Positions 44,587-53,426 of a stretch of DNA of 64,000 nucleotides are shown here, in pieces (the first letter of the stretch is position 1; every line of letters starts with the position of its first letter). A program made the translations under genes and the position numbers. The notes below the pieces were generated by a model. That model saw only the letters and a list, made by a program, of their open reading frames with translations. It was not told where the DNA came from and searched no databases. The stretch lies in assembly GCA_900317055.1 (NCBI GenBank), contig ONFF01000001.1:263823-327822 (forward strand), read 5' to 3'. The DNA comes from an uncultured Bacteroidales bacterium. Lineage in GTDB: Bacteria; Bacteroidota; Bacteroidia; Bacteroidales; F082.

Positions 44587-45735
44587 ATGATAGAAAGAAC
44601 GATTACCGCAAAATTGCGTCGGATGACGACATTTTATCCGATTGTGTTGCTGACGGGTCCACGACAGTCGGGGAAATCCACTTTGCTTCGCGAGAAATTT
44701 CCTGAATATAAGTATGTCTCGTTGGAGGATTTGGATAACCGCAGTTTTGCCTGGGACGACCCTCGGGGTTTTTTGGATACCTACCCCGACAAAACCATCA
44801 TCGACGAGGCGCAATATGCTCCCAATCTGTTTTCCTATTTGCAAACCCATGTGGATAGTGCCAATAAGGAGGGAATGTACATCCTTTCCGGCTCACAGAA
44901 TTTCCAACTTATGGAAAAGATTTCGCAGTCTTTGGCAGGCCGTGTGGCCATTTTGGAACTGTTGCCGTTTTCTCGTGAGGAACTAAAATCTGCCGATATA
45001 CTTCCTCAAACGATTGAGGATGAAATGTTTATGGGTGCCTATCCGCGTTTATTCGACAAAGGCATCCCGCCCACTGAGTATTATCCTTATTATATCAAGA
45101 CCTACGTGGAGCGTGATGTCAGGCAGTTGAAGAATGTGAGCGATTTGGGCCTGTTCGTGAAGTTCATCAAGTTGTGCGCAGGTCGCATAGGGCAGTTGCT
45201 GAATTATTCTTCGCTGGCCAACGATTGCGGCATTGCGGTTTCCACGGCACAGGCATGGCTTTCAATGCTTGAAACAAGTTATATTGTGCATTTGTTGCGG
45301 CCTGATTTCAATAACTTTTCAAAGCGACTGATTAAATCACCAAAGTTGTATTTCTACGATACAGGCTTGGCTTGTTCGCTTTTGGAGATAAAAGATGCGA
45401 AACAGGTTGGTTCCCATTATCTTAAAGGAGGTCTCTTTGAGAATTATATTATAAATTTGTTCTTGAAAAAGGCATTCAATAAAGGTGAAACGCCTCAATT
45501 GTCGTTTTGGCGCGACAACAAGGGCAACGAGGTCGATTTGTTGGAAACCATTGAAGGAAAGCAGTTTGCCTACGAAATCAAGTCTGGAAAGACCTATTCG
45601 AAAGATTATGCCAATTCATTGAAATATTGGGCAGGTTTGTCGTCAGCTGATGCTGAACACTGCAATATTGTGTATGGTGGCGAACAAAAACTAAAAATGT
45701 CAGAATTTAATGTGCTGACTATAAATGATATATAA
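44587..45735 (+). CDS. AAA ATPase with C-terminal DUF4143 domain
   Basis: 382 residues. Walker A GPRQSGKST at 24-32, Walker B TIIDEAQYAP with Asp73-Glu74, and an arginine-finger candidate SGSQNFQLMEKISQSLAGR around 104-122. DUF4143 follows from about 190, with KTYVERDVRQL and LYFYDTGLACSLL. The C-terminus contains FWRDNKGNEVDLLE then YEIKSGKT, a D-x(n)-ExK pattern like PD-(D/E)xK nucleases. The ATG at 44587 is chosen because upstream codons read through the repeat and palindrome. Both flanks carry palindrome P. Function of this family is not established; the flanking sites suggest self-binding or mobility. Confidence 0.88.
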   Translation: MIERTITAKLRRMTTFYPIVLLTGPRQSGKSTLLREKFPEYKYVSLEDLDNRSFAWDDPRGFLDTYPDKTIIDEAQYAPNLFSYLQTHVDSANKEGMYILSGSQNFQLMEKISQSLAGRVAILELLPFSREELKSADILPQTIEDEMFMGAYPRLFDKGIPPTEYYPYYIKTYVERDVRQLKNVSDLGLFVKFIKLCAGRIGQLLNYSSLANDCGIAVSTAQAWLSMLETSYIVHLLRPDFNNFSKRLIKSPKLYFYDTGLACSLLEIKDAKQVGSHYLKGGLFENYIINLFLKKAFNKGETPQLSFWRDNKGNEVDLLETIEGKQFAYEIKSGKTYSKDYANSLKYWAGLSSADAEHCNIVYGGEQKLKMSEFNVLTINDI

Positions 45736-45738
45736 TAT

Positions 45739-45779
45739 ATTAGTACAGATTTACGATTCAATCGTAAATCTGTACTAAT
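45739..45779. repeat. Palindrome P, downstream copy (perfect)
   Basis: A perfect 20-bp inverted repeat around one spacer base C45759: ATTAGTACAGATTTACGATT and its complement. It begins 4 nt after the AAA/DUF4143 stop codon. The upstream copy at 44526 shares the AGATTTACGATT core. Confidence 0.88.
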
Positions 45780-45792
45780 AATATCGCAAATA

Positions 45793-45841
45793 CTTAGGAT
45801 TGGTGTAGATTTTTGAGAAATGAATGCTTAGGATTGGTGTA
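45793..45841. repeat. Direct repeat CTTAGGATTGGTGTA
   Basis: The 15-nt sequence CTTAGGATTGGTGTA occurs at 45793-45807 and again at 45827-45841, 34 nt apart, between palindrome P and the etfB promoter. Could be a regulator site pair for etfB or a trace of insertion. Confidence 0.6.
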
Positions 45842-45886
45842 CGGTTATGTGTTTCTGCCGCTTTATATGACTCCTTTTTTGTGAGA

Positions 45887-45919
45887 TTGAGCCTCATACG
45901 GAATTTTTCCGTACCTTTG
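45887..45919 (+). promoter_or_regulatory. Promoter of the etf/acyl-CoA dehydrogenase operon
   Basis: TTG at 45887-45889 and TACCTTTG at 45912-45919 (spacer 22 nt, slightly long) precede the etfB ATG by 31 nt. Confidence 0.6.
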
Positions 45920-45950
45920 CAGCCGATTTGAAAACGAGAAATTTTATTTT

Positions 45951-46826
45951 ATGACCAAACCATTAAAAATCGTGGTGCTTGCCAAGCAGGTGCCCGATAC
46001 GAGAAATGTGGGCAAAGACGCCATGACGCCGGAAGGCACCGTCAACCGTGCCGCCTTGCCCGCCATCTTCAACCCCGAAGACCTGAATGCCCTTGAACAG
46101 GCCCTGCGCCTCAAGGAGCAGAATCCAGGCAGCACCGTCGGCGTGCTCACCATGGGCCCACCGCGCGCAGGTGAGATCATCCGCCAAGGCCTCTTCCGTG
46201 GAGCCGACACGGGCTGGCTGCTCACCGACCGCCTCTTCGCAGGCGCCGACACCCTCGCCACTTCGTATGCCCTCGCCACCGCCATCAAGAAGATCGGCGA
46301 TGTCGACATCGTCATCGGAGGCCGTCAGGCCATCGACGGCGACACCGCCCAGGTGGGCCCCCAAGTGGCGCAGAAACTGGGTCTCAACCAAGTGACTTAT
46401 GCCGAGGAAATCCTCAAGATCGAAAACAACATCGCCACTATCCGCCGTCATATCGACGGTGGCGTGGAGACCGTGGAAGTGCCGCTGCCTTGCGTGATTA
46501 CCGTCAACGGTAGCGCAGCACCCTGCCGTCCCTGCAACGCCAAGTTGGTGATGAAATACAAGTATGCCTCATGTCCGCTGGAGCGTCAGCCCGAAGATCC
46601 TCGCGCCGACCTCTATGCCAGCCGCGACTACCTCAACCTCAACCAGTGGAGTGTGGCCGATGTGGATGGTGACCCCAACCAGTGCGGCCTCTCGGGTAGT
46701 CCCACCAAGGTTAAAACTGTGCAAAACATCGTCTTCCAGGCCAAGGAGAGCAAGACACTCACTGCCAGCGATGCCGATGTGGAAGGATTGATTAAAGAAT
46801 TGTTAGAGGAGAAGATTATTGGATGA
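45951..46826 (+). CDS. etfB: Electron transfer flavoprotein subunit beta
   Basis: 291 residues, AMP/FAD-binding ETF beta subunit. LKIVVLAKQVPDTRN at the start, then LTMGPPRAGEIIRQGLFRGAD and VIGGRQAIDGDTAQVGPQVAQ are hallmark motifs. With EtfA it passes electrons from acyl-CoA dehydrogenase to the respiratory chain or, in anaerobes, to other acceptors by bifurcation. First gene of etfB-etfA-acyl-CoA dehydrogenase. The 193-nt gap to etfA contains repeat R2. The extension at the C-terminus (ASRDYLNLNQWSVADVDGD and onward) is typical of Bacteroidota EtfB. Confidence 0.93.
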   Translation: MTKPLKIVVLAKQVPDTRNVGKDAMTPEGTVNRAALPAIFNPEDLNALEQALRLKEQNPGSTVGVLTMGPPRAGEIIRQGLFRGADTGWLLTDRLFAGADTLATSYALATAIKKIGDVDIVIGGRQAIDGDTAQVGPQVAQKLGLNQVTYAEEILKIENNIATIRRHIDGGVETVEVPLPCVITVNGSAAPCRPCNAKLVMKYKYASCPLERQPEDPRADLYASRDYLNLNQWSVADVDGDPNQCGLSGSPTKVKTVQNIVFQAKESKTLTASDADVEGLIKELLEEKIIG

Positions 46827-46865
46827 TGAGAGACTTTGGAACACAATCTGGCTCTTACGCTTTAG

Positions 46866-46955
46866 CCGTCATTGCGGGCTTGACCCGCAATCTCCCAAAC
46901 GATAAGGATTCGTCTTCGCGGTTGGGAGATGGCGGATGCTTCTCCGCCATGACGG
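46866..46955. repeat. Two-hairpin repeat R2, copy 2
   Basis: CCGTCAT (46866-46872) and ATGACGG (46949-46955) enclose hairpin GCGGG-CTTGA-CCCGC, the stem ATCTCCCAAAC/GTTGGGAGAT with one mismatch, and hairpin GGCGGA...TCCGCC. Same architecture as at 9394. It lies inside the etfB-etfA spacer. Confidence 0.85.
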
Positions 46956-47019
46956 GAAAAGGCATCATAGTAGGATAACCCGGTCTAGTGTCTCAAAACC
47001 CATATAAAAAGTAGAAATT

Positions 47020-48042
47020 ATGAATAATGTATTCGTATATATCGAGACCGAAGGCACCCAAGTGGCCGAAGTGTCTCAGGAGTTGCTCACCAAAGGGCGT
47101 AAACTGGCCGACCAGCTGGGCGTGGAACTGCATGCCGTCGTGGCTGGCACGGGCATTAAGGGCAAGGTGGAAGACCAAATCCTGCCTTACGGCGTGGATA
47201 AGCTGTTCGCTTTCGACGGCGAGGGCTTGTTCCCCTACACCTCTGCACCCCACACCGATATCCTCGTCAACCTCTTCAAGGAGGAACAGCCGCAGATCTG
47301 TCTGATGGGCGCCACCGTCATCGGTCGTGACCTCGGCCCGTGCGTCAGCTCCTCGCTGACCAGCGGCCTTACCGCCGACTGCACCCAACTCGAGATCGGT
47401 GACTTCGACGACATCAAGACGAAGAAGCACTACGACAACCTGCTCTATCAGATTCGCCCCGCTTTCGGTGGTAACATTGTGGCGACCATCGTCAATCCCG
47501 ACCACCGTCCGCAGATGGCTACTGTCCGCTCAGGCGTGATGCAAAAGGCCATCTACGAAGGCAAGGCCAAGAACGAAGTCGTTTATCCCGAGGTGAGCAA
47601 GTATGTTTCACCTGAGGCTTACGTCGTGAAGGTTCTCGACCACCATGTGGAGGCTGCCAAACACAACCTGAAAGGCTCACCCATCGTGGTTGCCGGCGGT
47701 TATGGCATGGGCTCGAAGGAAGGCTTCGATATGCTGTTTGAACTCGCCAAGGTGCTTCATGGCGAAGTCGGTGCCTCGCGTGCCGCCGTCGATGCGGGCT
47801 TCTGCGACACCGACCGCCAAATCGGTCAGACAGGTGTCACCGTGCACCCGAAGGTGTATATCGCCTGCGGTATCAGCGGCCAAATCCAGCACATCGCTGG
47901 TATGCAGGACTCCAAGATCATTATCTCGGTGAACAGCGACCCCGATGCACCTATCAACCGTATTGCTGACTATGTCATTGTTGGTACCGTTGAGGAAGTC
48001 GTCCCGAAGTTGATTAAGTATTACAAACAAAACTCGAAGTAA
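47020..48042 (+). CDS. etfA: Electron transfer flavoprotein subunit alpha
   Basis: 340 residues. FAD-binding C-terminal domain is clear: VVAGGYGMGSKEGFDM, then GQTGVTVHPKVYIACGISGQ and HIAGMQDSKIIISVNSDPDAPI. N-terminal domain with IETEGTQVAEVSQELLTKG. It pairs with etfB. Two bases separate its stop from the acyl-CoA dehydrogenase ATG, so the dehydrogenase is translated together with it. Confidence 0.94.
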   Translation: MNNVFVYIETEGTQVAEVSQELLTKGRKLADQLGVELHAVVAGTGIKGKVEDQILPYGVDKLFAFDGEGLFPYTSAPHTDILVNLFKEEQPQICLMGATVIGRDLGPCVSSSLTSGLTADCTQLEIGDFDDIKTKKHYDNLLYQIRPAFGGNIVATIVNPDHRPQMATVRSGVMQKAIYEGKAKNEVVYPEVSKYVSPEAYVVKVLDHHVEAAKHNLKGSPIVVAGGYGMGSKEGFDMLFELAKVLHGEVGASRAAVDAGFCDTDRQIGQTGVTVHPKVYIACGISGQIQHIAGMQDSKIIISVNSDPDAPINRIADYVIVGTVEEVVPKLIKYYKQNSK

Positions 48043-48044
48043 CC

Positions 48045-49772
48045 ATGGCAAACTATTATAACGACAACCCGAATCTGCAATTCTACCTCGACCACCCGCT
48101 GATGAAGCGCATCGTCGAGCTGAAGGAACGCAATTTCGCTGATAAGGACACCTACCAAGACGCTCCCGTCGACTATGAAGACGCGATGGAGAACTATCGC
48201 CGCGTTTTAGACATCACGGGCGACATCACCGCCAACATCATCGAACCCAACTCCGAGAGCGTCGACCTCGAAGGTCCGCATTTGGAGAATGGCCGCATGA
48301 TCTATGCCTCCAAGACCGTGGAGAACCTCGATGCCTGCACAAAGGGCGGCCTCTGGGGCGTTTCCATGCCGCGCCGTTACGGCGGCTTGAACCTGCCCAT
48401 CACCGTCTTCTCCATGCTGAGCGAAATGGTGGCCAGCGCCGATGCTGGATTCCAGAACATCTGGTCGCTGCAGTCATGTATCGACACCTTGTATGAATTC
48501 GGCAACGAGGAGCAGCGCAAGAAATACATCCCGCGCGTTTGCGCTGGCGAGACCATGTCAATGGACCTCACCGAGCCCGATGCCGGTTCCGACCTGCAAA
48601 GCGTCATGCTGAAGGCTACCTATAGTGAAAAGGACGGCTGCTACCTGCTCAATGGCGTGAAGCGTTTCATCACTAATGGTGACTCCAACATCCACCTTGT
48701 GCTGGCCCGTTCCGAGGAAGGCACCAAGGACGGTCGTGGCCTGTCGATGTTCATCTACGACAAGCGCCAGGGCGGCGTCAATGTGCGTCACATCGAGCAC
48801 AAGCTTGGTATTCACGGCTCTCCGACCTGCGAACTGACCTACAAGAACGCCAAGGCTGAACTCTGCGGTGAGACCCGTTTGGGCCTTATCAAGTATGTCA
48901 TGGCCCTGATGAACAGCGCCCGTCTCGGTATCGCCGCACAGTCGGTGGGTCTTGGACAAGAGGCTTACAACGAGGCTTTGAAGTATGCCAGCGAGCGTCA
49001 GCAGTTCCATAAGAGAATCATCGAATTTCCGGCTGTCTACGATATGCTTTCGCGCATGAAGGCCAAGATCGACGCAGGTCGTTCGCTGCTCTACATGACT
49101 GCCCGTTATGTCGACATCTACAAGTGCCTTGAGGACATCCAGCGTGAGCGTCCTCTGACGCCTGAAGAGCGCGCCGAGTGCAAGAAGTATTCGCGTCTCG
49201 CCGATGCCTTCACGCCTTTGGCCAAGGGCATGAACTCCGAGTACGCCAACCAGAACGCCTATGATGCCATCAGCATCCATGGTGGCTCGGGCTTCATCAT
49301 GGAGTACAAGTGCCAGCGCCTCTACCGCGATGCCCGTATCTTCTCGATTTATGAAGGCACGACGCAGCTGCAGGTGGTGGCCGCCATCCGTTATATCACC
49401 AACGGCACCTACCTCACCATCATGAAGGAAATGCTCGAAAACGAAGTCTCCGAGGACCTGAAGCCCTTGCAGAACACGGTGCGCACCCTCGTGGAACTCT
49501 ACGAGCAGAGCATCAACTACGTGAAGGGTGCCAACAACCAGGAGGTTCAGGACTTCTTGGCCCGTCGTCTCTACGACATGACTGGCGACATCATGATGTC
49601 GCTCCTCATCCTCGACGACGCCACCCATGCTCCGCACCTCTTCACTCAGTCGGCCAACGTCTACGTCCACGCCGCCGAGGAAGACGTCATCGGCAAGAGC
49701 GTCTATGTGAAGAACTTCATCGAGGAAGACTTGGTGAATTTTAGGGCGAAGGCGAAGGAAGTGGCTGAGTAA
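48045..49772 (+). CDS. Acyl-CoA dehydrogenase (long form)
   Basis: 575 residues, longer than the 380-residue standard enzyme, with an extra C-terminal helical domain of about 130 residues as in other Bacteroidota long forms. FAD-dependent oxidation of acyl-CoA to enoyl-CoA. MSMDLTEPDAGSDLQSV is the FAD/substrate loop; YRDARIFSIYEGTTQLQ carries the catalytic Glu of the EGTTQ motif. Chain length cannot be inferred. Together with etfB and etfA it forms a complete electron-output unit; a butyryl-CoA-type bifurcating complex is possible but no other butyrate genes are present. Confidence 0.9.
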   Translation: MANYYNDNPNLQFYLDHPLMKRIVELKERNFADKDTYQDAPVDYEDAMENYRRVLDITGDITANIIEPNSESVDLEGPHLENGRMIYASKTVENLDACTKGGLWGVSMPRRYGGLNLPITVFSMLSEMVASADAGFQNIWSLQSCIDTLYEFGNEEQRKKYIPRVCAGETMSMDLTEPDAGSDLQSVMLKATYSEKDGCYLLNGVKRFITNGDSNIHLVLARSEEGTKDGRGLSMFIYDKRQGGVNVRHIEHKLGIHGSPTCELTYKNAKAELCGETRLGLIKYVMALMNSARLGIAAQSVGLGQEAYNEALKYASERQQFHKRIIEFPAVYDMLSRMKAKIDAGRSLLYMTARYVDIYKCLEDIQRERPLTPEERAECKKYSRLADAFTPLAKGMNSEYANQNAYDAISIHGGSGFIMEYKCQRLYRDARIFSIYEGTTQLQVVAAIRYITNGTYLTIMKEMLENEVSEDLKPLQNTVRTLVELYEQSINYVKGANNQEVQDFLARRLYDMTGDIMMSLLILDDATHAPHLFTQSANVYVHAAEEDVIGKSVYVKNFIEEDLVNFRAKAKEVAE

Positions 49773-49798
49773 GCTTCGCAATGTTTTATTGAAATGAA

Positions 49799-49836
49799 AA
49801 CGGTGTGCTTCAAGTTTGAGGCACACCGTTTTGTTT
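49799..49836 (+). terminator. Terminator of the etf operon
   Basis: AACGGTGTGC (49799-49808) pairs perfectly with GCACACCGTT (49821-49830), then TTGTTT. It also stands 8 nt beyond the convergent subtilase stop and could end that transcript too. Confidence 0.8.
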
Positions 49837-49843
49837 AATAATT

Positions 49844-51559
49844 CTACATTTTCATAATTTTCCTTACACAGGTCTCTTTGTCGGTCTCAATTCTTACCAA
49901 ATAAACCCCGCTTTCCAGCCCTTCAATCATACATTCCGAACCTTTGACCGATTGGTTCTGCACCAATCTTCCGTCAACAGAATAAACCGAAACCCTTTTC
50001 ACGCCCTCGCAAACGATGGTGAAACTTCCGCTTGAAGGATTCGGGAAGATTTCAGCCTCAATGCTTTGCTCTGTGATGCCATCGTAGGCTTCCACGGCAT
50101 TTACAGCTGCCAAAGCATCCACGCGGCCCACGCCAGTGGTGTTGCTCTTGGTGGGTGTCAGTTTGACGGAGGTCTCTTCCAAAATGCGGCAAATCTCTGC
50201 TGGCGTCAGCTCTGGGTCCTTTTGCAGCATTAAGGCGACGATGCCCGCCACGCATGGTGTGGCCTGTGAGGTCCCGTCCATGTTGGTGTAGCCGCTGGTG
50301 TTTTCGTAATCCAACGACTTGATGTTTACTCCCGGGGCGCATATGTCAGGGCGGATGAGACCGATGCCGGGATTGTAGGCATAGTCGCCAAACTCGGTGT
50401 CCTGCCATGTGACTGGGCCACGCGAGGTAAAGTCAGCGGCTGCATCGTTGTAGTTCACCGCACCGACGGCAACCACACAACTCAACGCGCCTGGGTTGGC
50501 CATTTGGTCGGGGTCGAGGTAGGGTGGGGGACAACTGGCAGGAACGCGCACATTGTTGGGCACTGGATAGGTCATCTGGAGAAAGGCATTGCCTTCGTTG
50601 CCAGCGCAGACCATGGCAACGATTCCTGTATCCAAGATGGCTTCGCAGGTGCGGCGCAAAATCTCTTTATCGGTAGTTCCAGCGTCAACCATGCCTAAAG
50701 ACATGCTGATTAGGTCGCAGCCATGCTCGACGGCCCATTCCATGCCGCCTGCGATGTTCACCGCACCGCCAAAGCCATCCCCTCGGATGCTCTTGACGCA
50801 CATTAAAGTGGCATCGGGAGCAATACCCGTCAAAGAGCCTGCTGTGCCGTCGCCACAGACCGTTCCGGCACAATGCGTTCCGTGGCCTTTATCGTCCATC
50901 GGGTCGTCGTCATCATTCACAATATCATAGCCGTGGTGTGGAAACTCCTCACCGCCGTCCCAAAGGTGGTCGGCGAGGTCGAGGTGGTTGTAGTTCACTC
51001 CTGAATCGACGACGGCCACCACGACACTTGTACCCGTGTAGCCCAATTCCCACACTTGATCGGCGTTCACCATCGTGATGTTCGGCGTAATTTCACGCGT
51101 TGAGGATGCCAGATTTTGCGTTTCGCCGTTGGGAATCCATTGGTGCTGAATGTTGAGGCTAATGGTTTCAATGTCAGTGCGTTCTGAAAGATCGAGCAAA
51201 GCAGTTTTTGTGGCCTCAAAATACAGCGCGTTGGCCGACCAAAGGCTACGCACAGAAGAAACCATGCCATGATTTTCCATCTCTGCAAGGATATTTTTCA
51301 AGTCATACTGAGAGGCCTCCGTGAAAGTTTTCAATTCATTGACTACAAAAGCTCTGCGCTCTGCGCGTGAAGGATAATAATCGGCGCGTCGGCACAACTG
51401 CAAGCGGTCGTATTGCGCTTTCATCAGCACAATGACCGCGATTCGCTCGTCATCGCTTCGGCGGTTCATTTCCTGACTCAACAGCGGGTCGAGGCAACCT
51501 TGGGCAAAACCTGTCATGCAGGCCAACAACAGAATGGAAATCAGGGCAATTCTTTTCAT
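49844..51559 (-). CDS. Subtilisin-like serine protease with T9SS signal (1)
   Basis: 571 residues. Signal peptide (MKRIALISILLLACMTGFAQ), an N-terminal inhibitor-like propeptide region (about 22-160) and S8 peptidase domain with Asp185 (VAVVDSGVNY), His226 (GHGTHCAG), oxyanion Asn321 (CAGNEGN) and Ser431 (DGTSQATP). The last 70 residues form a T9SS sorting domain (IFPNPSSGSFT to CVRKIMKM). Secreted peptidase. It follows the second subtilase by 4 nt and is probably the second gene of a two-gene operon. Disulfides are suggested by paired Cys in the catalytic domain. Confidence 0.92.
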   Translation of the reverse strand: MKRIALISILLLACMTGFAQGCLDPLLSQEMNRRSDDERIAVIVLMKAQYDRLQLCRRADYYPSRAERRAFVVNELKTFTEASQYDLKNILAEMENHGMVSSVRSLWSANALYFEATKTALLDLSERTDIETISLNIQHQWIPNGETQNLASSTREITPNITMVNADQVWELGYTGTSVVVAVVDSGVNYNHLDLADHLWDGGEEFPHHGYDIVNDDDDPMDDKGHGTHCAGTVCGDGTAGSLTGIAPDATLMCVKSIRGDGFGGAVNIAGGMEWAVEHGCDLISMSLGMVDAGTTDKEILRRTCEAILDTGIVAMVCAGNEGNAFLQMTYPVPNNVRVPASCPPPYLDPDQMANPGALSCVVAVGAVNYNDAAADFTSRGPVTWQDTEFGDYAYNPGIGLIRPDICAPGVNIKSLDYENTSGYTNMDGTSQATPCVAGIVALMLQKDPELTPAEICRILEETSVKLTPTKSNTTGVGRVDALAAVNAVEAYDGITEQSIEAEIFPNPSSGSFTIVCEGVKRVSVYSVDGRLVQNQSVKGSECMIEGLESGVYLVRIETDKETCVRKIMKM

Positions 51560-51563
51560 GGTA

Positions 51564-53291
51564 TTACAATTTCACGATTTTGTTCACGATGACACCGTTC
51601 TCCGTGTCTATTTTCAATAAATAAACGCCGTTCGTCAAGTCTTCGATGCGGCATTCATTTCCGTTCATTTCAATGGCTTTCAGTAACTTGCCTTCAACAG
51701 AAAACACGGAAACCCTATGGATTCCCTCTCCGGCAACGGTGAAATCCCCCGTGCTCGGATTGGGATAAACTTGCTCTTCATTTCGTATCTCTTCGACGCC
51801 GTCATAGTTCACGGCATTCACGGCAGCCAAGGCATCCAAAAGGCCTGAGCCGAAGTCGTTGCTCTTGTGATCAGTGAGTTTTACAGCGGTGCGCTCAAGA
51901 ATCTCATCGATTTGCGCGGGCGTGAGCTCGTGGTTTTTGGAGAGCATCAAGGCGATGGTGCCAGTAACCAAGGGAGTGGCCATCGAAGTACCGTCCATCA
52001 AAGTGTAGCCGTCGGTGGTGTTGAAATCCAATGACTTGATTTGTACACCCGGAGCGCAAATGTCGGGGCGAGTGAGGCCAATTTCGGTCGCGCTGCCCTC
52101 CGTATAAGGATAGTCGTTGTATGCTGCCACATCAGTCCATTGCGAAGGGCCTTCGGACGAGAACGAGGCGATGGTGTTGTCGTAATTCACCGCGCCCACG
52201 CATATCACGCAACTTGTTCCGCCTGCATTAACCAACTGGTCTTCGTGCAGATGCGGCGGCGGACAGTCGCCTGGAGTATAGATATTGTTCGGCACGGGCA
52301 CCATGAACTGCATTTGTCGGATGTTGCCTGCGCAGGCTGCCACCACCACGCCAGCCGCCAAAGTGTTGTCGCAGGCCTGGCGCGTCATCAGTTTCTGTGC
52401 AGCGTTGGGTTGGGGTCGGCCCAACGACATGTTCATCAAGTCGGCACCATGCTCCAAAGCGAACTGCATGGCGGCCACCCAATGGGTTTCCTCGCCAACA
52501 CCATCGCTGTTGAAGGTTTTCAAAGCCATGATGGTAGCCTCTGGAGCGATGCCTGTCTGTGAACCGGAAGCTCCTGTGCCACAAATGGTTCCGGCTACAT
52601 GCGTGCCGTGTCCCCAATCATCGGAAGGATCGTTGTCATGGTAGTAAAAGTCGTAGCCGTGATGGGGATATTCCGCGCCGCCGTCCCAAAGTCGACCGGA
52701 CAAGTCGGCATGGTCAAGGCGGATACCCGTGTCAATGACAGCAATCAAAACACCTGCGCCCATGTAGCCTTGTTCCCACGCCTGCGGTGCATTGACTTGC
52801 AGCAGGTTTTCCGTGATTTCGCGTCCATTACCTCTCGGGGCAGGTGTGGCCTCGTTTTCAAAAATCCATTGGGTTTCTTGGCAGTGGTAAATCGTCATGA
52901 TGTCGTGATGTTGCGCCAAGTCGTTGATGGCCAATTTGTTGGCCTTGCAACTGACGCAATTCACAAGCCAAAACGATTGGATGTCCTCCACCATGCCGTT
53001 ACGCTCCATCTCGTTCAAAAGTCCAATCAATTCATATTGAGTGGTTTCGGCCTGCCGTTTCAAGGTCTCAATAACAAATTGTCGTTGTTCCTGTTTGGAG
53101 GTGAAAAACTCAGCCTCACGAAGCAAAGCCATTGCATCAGATTGCTCCGAAAGGAGGATGACAACCTTTGTTTTCTCCTCATCGCCAATGCGTTGCATCT
53201 CCGCTTCAAGCTCAGGGTCGATGACGGGCTGTGCGACAAGACCGGCAAGTCTGAGAAAAAGCACGGTGATAATAAAGATAAGTCTTTTCAT
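51564..53291 (-). CDS. Subtilisin-like serine protease with T9SS signal (2)
   Basis: 575 residues, paralogue of the neighbour with the same layout: signal peptide to about residue 20, propeptide, S8 domain with Asp187 (IAVIDTGIRL), His228 (GHGTHVAG), Asn323 (CAGNIRQ) and Ser436 (DGTSMATP), then a T9SS domain (VYPNPSTGDFT to VNKIVKL). The oxyanion region has GNIRQMQF where its paralogue has GNEGNAFL, so substrate preference has probably diverged. First gene of the pair. Confidence 0.92.
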   Translation of the reverse strand: MKRLIFIITVLFLRLAGLVAQPVIDPELEAEMQRIGDEEKTKVVILLSEQSDAMALLREAEFFTSKQEQRQFVIETLKRQAETTQYELIGLLNEMERNGMVEDIQSFWLVNCVSCKANKLAINDLAQHHDIMTIYHCQETQWIFENEATPAPRGNGREITENLLQVNAPQAWEQGYMGAGVLIAVIDTGIRLDHADLSGRLWDGGAEYPHHGYDFYYHDNDPSDDWGHGTHVAGTICGTGASGSQTGIAPEATIMALKTFNSDGVGEETHWVAAMQFALEHGADLMNMSLGRPQPNAAQKLMTRQACDNTLAAGVVVAACAGNIRQMQFMVPVPNNIYTPGDCPPPHLHEDQLVNAGGTSCVICVGAVNYDNTIASFSSEGPSQWTDVAAYNDYPYTEGSATEIGLTRPDICAPGVQIKSLDFNTTDGYTLMDGTSMATPLVTGTIALMLSKNHELTPAQIDEILERTAVKLTDHKSNDFGSGLLDALAAVNAVNYDGVEEIRNEEQVYPNPSTGDFTVAGEGIHRVSVFSVEGKLLKAIEMNGNECRIEDLTNGVYLLKIDTENGVIVNKIVKL

Positions 53292-53369
53292 TATCCAGGT
53301 TTAAGTTATTCAAGTTTAATTATTAGGCGCAAAAAAAGCTAAATCGTAACACTTGAGCCAAATTTTGAC

Positions 53370-53400
53370 AAAATAACGGTGCACCTGAGAGGCACACCGT
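53370..53400 (-). terminator. Probable terminator of the SH3-like protein gene
   Basis: On the minus strand ACGGTG pairs with CACCGT around a loop with a CC/GG inner pair, followed by TTATTTTG. It shares GAGGCACACCGT with the terminator on the far side of the subtilase pair. Confidence 0.55.
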
Positions 53401-53426
53401 CATTATAATGCTCTGCGCGACCGAAA

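Noticed and set aside
48558-49826. Long antisense open frame (422 codons) opposite the acyl-CoA dehydrogenase
   Set aside because: Its translation has no family motifs and it exists because the dehydrogenase is rich in GC-ending codons; the sense gene has intact catalytic motifs and an operon context.
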